The notes under the pieces: generated by a model
Told to the model about the DNA's origin: nothing
What the model saw: the letters and a program-made list of their open reading frames with translations, nothing else
Databases searched by the model: none
Source of the DNA: an uncultured Alistipes sp.
GTDB lineage: Bacteria > Bacteroidota > Bacteroidia > Bacteroidales > Rikenellaceae
Assembly: GCA_900766655.1 (NCBI GenBank)
Contig: CAAFWE010000349.1
Location: forward strand, 1 to 10,700
Direction: 5' to 3'
Length of the DNA: 10,700 nt
Shown here: piece by piece, positions 6,706 to 10,700 of the stretch
How the letters are laid out: each line of letters begins with the position of its first letter
Position numbering within the stretch: the first letter of the stretch is position 1
Program-made: the position numbers and the translations under genes

Positions 6706-7491
6706 ATGGGAGCTATTCAGAAAATAGTAAAGTGGACACTAAACCACATTCCACGCCCGCTGTTGCAGAAGGTGGCTGGATGGGGTGTGCCTATGCTCGG
6801 TCTGCTCTATATCGGCAGAAGGCGCAAGTGCCCAATTTGCGGTAAGCAAGTGCGTGAGTTTCTGCCCTATGGCTATGGCGTATCACGACGCGATGCACTC
6901 TGCCCACGATGTTTGGCACTCGAGCGACACCGCTTGTTGTGGCTCTACATCGAGCGTGAAACCGATCTGCTGAAGGGCTACCCTACACTACTCCACATAG
7001 CACCCGAGGTGGCTCTAAAACGCAAATTTGAGCGACACTACGGTAGGGGGCAAGCTGAACACTATCTGACAGCCGATCTGGAGAGTCCGCTGGCGAAGTT
7101 GCACTTCGATGTGCAACAGATACCGCTCGATGACCAGAGCATCGACATCGTCATCTGCAACCATATTCTCGAGCATGTCGAGGATGATAGGAAGGCTCTA
7201 CGAGAGTTGCACCGCATACTGCGCCCTGGGGGATGGGGCGTGGCTCTTGTGCCACAAGACCTCAACCGCGAAACAACATTTGAGGACGACTCGATAACCT
7301 CGCCCGAGGAGCGTGCAAGGGTATTTGGTCAATACGACCACCGTCGCATCTATGGGCAAGACTATGCCGACCGACTGCGAGAATGTGGTTTCGAGGTGAA
7401 AGAAATCGAATACGAAAAGTCTCTTTCTGAAGAGGAACGGAGACAATATGCCACCGCCGGAGAGCGTTTGTATATTGTGCACAAGGTATAG
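6706..7491 (+). CDS. Class I SAM-dependent methyltransferase with N-terminal zinc-ribbon-like motif
   Basis: This is a 261-residue protein. Residues 42-45 (C-P-I-C-G-K) and 66-69 (C-P-R-C) make a CxxC...CxxC zinc-binding module ahead of a Methyltransf_11-type fold. In that fold the usual glycine-rich motif I appears as L-L-H-I-A-P-E (95-101), an acidic residue at Asp124 (T-A-D-L) could contact the SAM ribose, D-I-V-I-C-N-H-I-L-E-H follows at 147-157, and I-L-R-P-G-G-W at 171-177 marks the strand after motif III. The L-H-I-A-P-E variant recurs in methyltransferases of polysaccharide and glycan loci, but neither substrate nor methylated atom can be read from this sequence. A mildly hydrophobic N-terminus (P-M-L-G-L-L-Y-I) might associate with membrane. 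It starts 6 bases after xseB and ends 40 bases before the Rel gene. Confidence 0.88.
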   Translation: MGAIQKIVKWTLNHIPRPLLQKVAGWGVPMLGLLYIGRRRKCPICGKQVREFLPYGYGVSRRDALCPRCLALERHRLLWLYIERETDLLKGYPTLLHIAPEVALKRKFERHYGRGQAEHYLTADLESPLAKLHFDVQQIPLDDQSIDIVICNHILEHVEDDRKALRELHRILRPGGWGVALVPQDLNRETTFEDDSITSPEERARVFGQYDHRRIYGQDYADRLRECGFEVKEIEYEKSLSEEERRQYATAGERLYIVHKV

Positions 7492-7517
7492 AAGGCAGAA
7501 TCAAAAATAAATTCTCA

Positions 7518-7523
7518 AAGGAG
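7518..7523 (+). promoter_or_regulatory. Strong Shine-Dalgarno site of the Rel gene
   Basis: AAGGAG lies 8 bases upstream of the ATG at 7532, an ideal spacing. Most other starts in this window have A-rich leaders with no clear SD, as is usual for Bacteroidota, so this site is notable and supports the chosen Rel start. It suggests comparatively efficient or separately controlled translation of this gene. Confidence 0.6.
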
Positions 7524-7531
7524 ATAAGCAT

Positions 7532-9730
7532 ATGGAGAGATATAGCAAGCTGAGGGAGACTGTTGCGAAGCAATTTTCGGCTACGACACAGGAGTTGGTG
7601 GATAAGGCACTCGCATTTGCCAAGGAGCGAATGGAGGGCTTGACACGCTACGACGGTACGCCTATGCTCGACCACGCAGTAGAGGTGGCGCATATTGTGG
7701 CTACGGAGGTGGGACTCGGTCGCAACTCGACCGTATCGGCCATTCTGCACGATGTGGTACGCATTGTGGCACAGAGCGACGACGAGGAGGCTCTCGAGGC
7801 TATCCTCACCACCATACGCAAGGAGTTTGGCGAAGAGGTGGCTGGCATAGTGCTGGGACTGGCCAATATCTCCGACCTGAAGCTCAACACGCAGTCGGAT
7901 CAAGCCTCGGACTTCCGCGATATGATTGTATCCTACTCGGAGGATCCGCGCGTGATTCTGATAAAGCTTGCCGACCGACTCGAGGTGATGCGCTCGATAG
8001 CGATGTTCCCAGAGGAGAAGCGCAAGAAGAAGTCGTGGGAGTCGATGAATCTCTACGCGCAGATTGCTCACAAGCTCGGACTCTACAACATAAAGAGCGA
8101 GTTGGAGGATTTGTCGTTGGCACAACTCGAGCCAGCCGACCACAAACATATCACCGACAAGTTGCGTGAGGGCGAGAAGGAGCGTTTGGACTTTATTGAG
8201 CGTTTCGTCGAGCCTATCCGCAAGGGACTCGATGCTGCAGGCATCAAGTACCACATCAAGAGTCGCACCAAGTCGGTCTACTCCATCTGGAATAAGATGC
8301 GCAAGCAGAAGGTGCCTTTCGAGGGTGTATACGACATCTTCGCCATCCGCATCATCATCGACTGTCCACAGCCGATGGAGAAGGCGCAGTGTTGGATGGC
8401 CTACTCCATCGTTAGCGACTTCTACACACCAAATACCGACCGTATGCGCGACTGGATTTCGATTCCGAAGTCGAATGGTTACGAGTCGTTGCACACCACC
8501 GTAGCGGCAGGCGACGGAAAGTGGGTGGAGATACAGATTCGCACCGAGCGTATGGATAATGTCGCCGAGCTCGGTATCGCAGCCCACTGGCGTTACAAGG
8601 GTGTAAATCAGGGTGCGCAGACCAGCGAGAAGTGGTTGCAGCGTCTGCGTGAGCTGATGAGCGAGACCAAGGAGGATATAGCCGAGCGTTTCGACGCAAA
8701 GCCAGCCTCGGGCGAGATATTTGTCTACACGCCAAATGGCGATATCCGCAAGTTGCCCGACGGAGCCACGGTGCTCGACTTTGCCTTCGATATCCACTCC
8801 AACCTCGGTTGCACCTGCTCGGGTGGCAAGGTGAATGGTCGCGCGGTGCCTATCCGCGAGCAGCTCCGCAATGGCGACATCGTGGAGATTCTCACACAGA
8901 AGAACCAGCAGCCAAAGGCGGACTGGCTCAACTTTGTGGTGACACAGAAGGCGAAGCAGAAGATTAAGTCGGTGATTCGCGAGGAGCAGGCCAAGAGTGC
9001 AAACCTCGGACGCGAGGAGTTGGAGCGCAAGCTCAAAAACTGGAAAATAACAAAGAGCATCGACGAGGTGGTGGCCTACCTCTGCAAATACTACAAGCAG
9101 CGCACAGGCACCGCACTCTACGAACTCATTGCCGAGGAGAAGATTGACCTTGCGGTGGTGAAGGAGATTTTGGCCAAGTGGCTCTCTGGTGAGGCCGACG
9201 AGGAGCGTCGCGCTGCCGAGGCTGAGGCTGAGGCTCGTCGTCGTGCTACCGCAGCTACGCAGGTCAAACCGTCGAGCGATGCACTCATCATCGACGAGAG
9301 TATTAATAATATAGTATATAAGTTGGCCAAGTGCTGCAACCCTATCAAGGGTGACGACATCTTCGGCTTCGTGACCATAAATACGGGTATCACAATCCAC
9401 CGCACCGACTGCCCTAATGCCAAGCGTATGCGCGAGCAGTATCCATACCGCGTGATGGAGGCCAAGTGGCGCGAGAGTGCACAGGGTGCCTTCCGAGTCA
9501 CCATAGCCATCAATGCCAACGACTCGGCTGGTTTGGTGAATCAGATTACCGAGGTGGTGAGCCGCGATATGAAGCTCAACATCCGCTCCATCAACCTCAA
9601 CTCGCGAGGCGACGGTACGGGCGTGGGCACAATAAGCGTGGAAGTCCCTTCAGTGAATGTTGTCGACACACTAATCTACGCCATAATGCGTATCAAGGGA
9701 GTGCAACGAGCCTATCGAGTGAAAAATTAG
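7532..9730 (+). CDS. RelA/SpoT-family (p)ppGpp synthetase, degenerate hydrolase site
   Basis: This 732-residue long-RSH protein makes the alarmone (p)ppGpp from ATP and GTP/GDP in the stringent response. Domain order is HD hydrolase (about 20-195), synthetase (235-355), TGS (394-456), a helical region (460-560), zinc-finger/CC domain with C-C-N-P-I (601-605) and a C-terminal ACT domain (653-731). Synthetase residues look intact: Y-D (267-268), the R-M-R-D segment (304-307, charge pattern like the RxKD of bifunctional enzymes), G-Y-E-S-L-H (316-321) and E333 in V-E-I-Q-I-R-T. In the HD domain the metal ligands His48, His73, Asp74 and Asp148 remain, but the catalytic Glu-Asp of HDxxED is Arg77-Ile78, and the R-L-H-N-M-R motif reads R-L-E-V-M-R (149-154). 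I infer a synthetase with weak or no hydrolase activity, i.e. RelA-like in role. It has its own SD site and is the fourth gene of the xseA-xseB-methyltransferase-rel series. Confidence 0.95.
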   Translation: MERYSKLRETVAKQFSATTQELVDKALAFAKERMEGLTRYDGTPMLDHAVEVAHIVATEVGLGRNSTVSAILHDVVRIVAQSDDEEALEAILTTIRKEFGEEVAGIVLGLANISDLKLNTQSDQASDFRDMIVSYSEDPRVILIKLADRLEVMRSIAMFPEEKRKKKSWESMNLYAQIAHKLGLYNIKSELEDLSLAQLEPADHKHITDKLREGEKERLDFIERFVEPIRKGLDAAGIKYHIKSRTKSVYSIWNKMRKQKVPFEGVYDIFAIRIIIDCPQPMEKAQCWMAYSIVSDFYTPNTDRMRDWISIPKSNGYESLHTTVAAGDGKWVEIQIRTERMDNVAELGIAAHWRYKGVNQGAQTSEKWLQRLRELMSETKEDIAERFDAKPASGEIFVYTPNGDIRKLPDGATVLDFAFDIHSNLGCTCSGGKVNGRAVPIREQLRNGDIVEILTQKNQQPKADWLNFVVTQKAKQKIKSVIREEQAKSANLGREELERKLKNWKITKSIDEVVAYLCKYYKQRTGTALYELIAEEKIDLAVVKEILAKWLSGEADEERRAAEAEAEARRRATAATQVKPSSDALIIDESINNIVYKLAKCCNPIKGDDIFGFVTINTGITIHRTDCPNAKRMREQYPYRVMEAKWRESAQGAFRVTIAINANDSAGLVNQITEVVSRDMKLNIRSINLNSRGDGTGVGTISVEVPSVNVVDTLIYAIMRIKGVQRAYRVKN
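9218..9244 (+). repeat. Short in-frame codon repeat in the Rel linker
   Basis: Within the Rel gene, three copies of the 6-mer GAGGCT (9218-9235) are followed by three CGT codons (9236-9244), encoding E-A-E-A-E-A-R-R-R. They fall in the helical linker before the CC domain. Unit lengths are multiples of three, so slippage would change linker length without breaking the frame. This looks like ordinary low-complexity linker sequence. Confidence 0.7.
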
Positions 9731-9801
9731 TGGTGGCGATTTAACCTTTGGGGACTTTGGTAGTCTTAATGGATAGAACAAAACCTTAAAACTATACCAT
9801 T

Positions 9802-10599
9802 ATGACTACCAAATTACGACTTATGGCCCTGGCGCTTGTGGTAGCCCTTTTCTCTGTTCAGTGTACAAAGGATGACTCCGGCGCACCAATCTATCCGACA
9901 TCTATCGACTCTCATTTTGCATCGGGAAGCTACGAATACGACGGGATAAAAATCCCTTATCGCGATGGCGTAACCCTCGCCTCGACACAAGGCACAGCAC
10001 CTCTCGTAGTGGTGTTGCACGGACAATATGGCTCGGGCTCGGACAATCGCGCTCAGCTGCGTAGCGACGCTATGATTCGCATCTGGCAACACCTCATCGC
10101 AAGCAACACAAAGGCTGTGGTGTTGGCTCCGCAATGCTCTGCCCTCCGCGCGTGGGACGAGACCAAGGAGGATGTGGACAAGGCGACCACTATGAGCGAG
10201 GCTCTCAAGGCTCTCATCGACCACTATGTGGCTAACAATACCAAGGTCGACCCATCCAAGATATATATCCTCGGCTACTCTGACGGATCGCAACCAGCAG
10301 GTGCAGGTGGCGTGTGGCAGATGCTCTCGGCCTACACCGATATGTTTGCTGGAGGTATGGTCGTAGCGGCAGACCCTGACGACAATGTCATAGCATCGAA
10401 TATCGCCAAGACCCCTCTGCTTGTGGTGAATGGCATATCGGATGTGCACGCTGTAGGTCTCGATATTGCTACCTTTGTCGACGAAGTGAAGGCTGTGGGA
10501 GGCGAGATTCGCGAGGTGGTGATGAATATCCGCTCGCGCGAGGAGCTATGTCGCGAGGCCTTTACAATTGAGCATCTCAACTGGGTGCTACAATTCTAA
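9802..10599 (+). CDS. Predicted surface lipoprotein, alpha/beta-hydrolase (COG4099-like), possible loss of catalytic His
   Basis: This is a 265-residue exported hydrolase. The N-terminus (T-K-L-R, hydrophobic core) ends at Cys21; the preceding S-V-Q is an unusual lipobox, but the following T-K-D-D resembles the lysine/aspartate-rich export signal of Bacteroidota surface lipoproteins. The fold is suggested by V-V-L-H-G-Q-Y-G-S-G (70-79, oxyanion region), V-L-A-P-Q-C (107-112), the nucleophile elbow G-Y-S-D-G-S (158-163, Ser160) and N-G-I-S-D (210-214, candidate acid Asp214). This order matches the predicted-peptidase/esterase family COG4099. The C-terminal region where the family normally carries G-H-x-x-W reads R-S-R-E-E-L-C-R-E-A-F (244-254), without a His in the expected place; His257 is the only candidate nearby. 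It may be inactive, use another residue, or carry a sequence error. It lies 71 bases after rel and just ahead of a terminator. Confidence 0.8.
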   Translation: MTTKLRLMALALVVALFSVQCTKDDSGAPIYPTSIDSHFASGSYEYDGIKIPYRDGVTLASTQGTAPLVVVLHGQYGSGSDNRAQLRSDAMIRIWQHLIASNTKAVVLAPQCSALRAWDETKEDVDKATTMSEALKALIDHYVANNTKVDPSKIYILGYSDGSQPAGAGGVWQMLSAYTDMFAGGMVVAADPDDNVIASNIAKTPLLVVNGISDVHAVGLDIATFVDEVKAVGGEIREVVMNIRSREELCREAFTIEHLNWVLQF

Positions 10600-10628
10600 C
10601 ATTCCACAAATTAACCCTCTTTATAGGC

Positions 10629-10656
10629 AAAAAGGATAGCACTCGCTATCCTTTTT
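10629..10656. terminator. Intrinsic terminator
   Basis: A perfect 12-bp inverted repeat (left arm 10629-10640, right arm 10645-10656) encloses a 4-base loop (ACTC). The right arm ends in TTTTT, and the left arm begins with AAAAA, so the hairpin could stop transcription from both directions. It lies 29 bases after the stop of the lipoprotein gene and closes the transcription unit to its left. Confidence 0.9.
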
Positions 10657-10700
10657 GTTGTGTTTGCGCAAGATGGCACCACGCAAAATAAAAAGTTTTC

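Noticed and set aside
7262..9400. Long open frame of 712 codons on the minus strand, opposite rel
   Set aside because: It lies entirely antisense to a gene with full RSH domain structure, encodes a Leu/His/Arg/Cys-rich product with no recognisable domain, and is explained by codon bias of the real gene.
9731..9801. Possible Bacteroidota promoter (TTTG and TAnnTTTG-like elements) before the lipoprotein gene
   Set aside because: Two TTTG strings occur, but no TAnnTTTG box stands at the right distance; the closest candidates match only half the consensus.
10663..10687. Inverted repeat TTTGCG/CGCAAA after the terminator
   Set aside because: A 6-bp stem with a 13-base loop, no T tract on either strand and the contig ending soon after; chance is sufficient explanation.
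1..10700. CRISPR arrays, tRNA/rRNA genes, insertion sequences, prophage genes
   Set aside because: No spaced direct repeats, tRNA-like cloverleaf, transposase or phage protein was seen on either strand.

Overview
The window looks like a piece of a Bacteroidales genome, assembled from short reads. The evidence for the group is indirect: Bacteroidota-style signal peptides ending in A-Q, a lipoprotein whose Cys is followed by T-K-D-D (resembling the surface-export signal of this phylum), few strong Shine-Dalgarno sites, a protein combining a TonB-receptor-plug-like segment with a TonB C-terminal domain, and RF1, XseA/XseB and Rel proteins of the type seen in gut Bacteroidales. I cannot fix the genus. 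The first 19 bases are not genomic: they match the 3' end of the Illumina TruSeq read-2 adapter, so the contig begins with untrimmed adapter.

Layout (all genes on the + strand; no gene-free stretch exceeds 300 bases). Region 1 (20-3426) is a tandem array of four paralogous secreted alpha/beta-hydrolases of the Abhydrolase_3/BD-FAE (acetyl-xylan or feruloyl esterase-like) type. The first has lost its 5' end at the contig edge; the other three are complete, with signal peptides and an intact Ser-Asp-His triad. They are separated by 5 to 36 bases and so probably form an operon. Copies 1 and 2 resemble each other, as do copies 3 and 4, which suggests repeated duplication. Region 2 (3455-4543) is prfA (release factor 1). 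Region 3 (4544-5215) begins with a 28-bp CGGAAAA heptamer array, then a GC-richer spacer, then a second 28-bp heptamer array (GCATTTT) that lies inside the apparent signal-peptide region of a small periplasmic protein with a plug-like segment and a TonB C-terminal domain. Region 4 (5257-9730) holds xseA, xseB, a zinc-ribbon SAM methyltransferase and a long Rel/SpoT-type (p)ppGpp synthetase whose hydrolase domain has lost the catalytic Glu-Asp pair. Region 5 (9802-10599) is a predicted surface lipoprotein of the alpha/beta-hydrolase (COG4099-like) type, followed by a strong intrinsic terminator.

Functionally there are two halves. One is a set of secreted or surface esterases (five alpha/beta-hydrolases in 10.7 kb), plausibly acting on acylated plant or host glycans. 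The other is a block of housekeeping information-processing genes (translation termination, DNA repair nuclease, stringent response). The most unusual parts are the heptamer-repeat region at 4545-4707, the plug/TonB_C mini-protein, the degenerate Rel hydrolase site and the apparently missing catalytic His of the last hydrolase.
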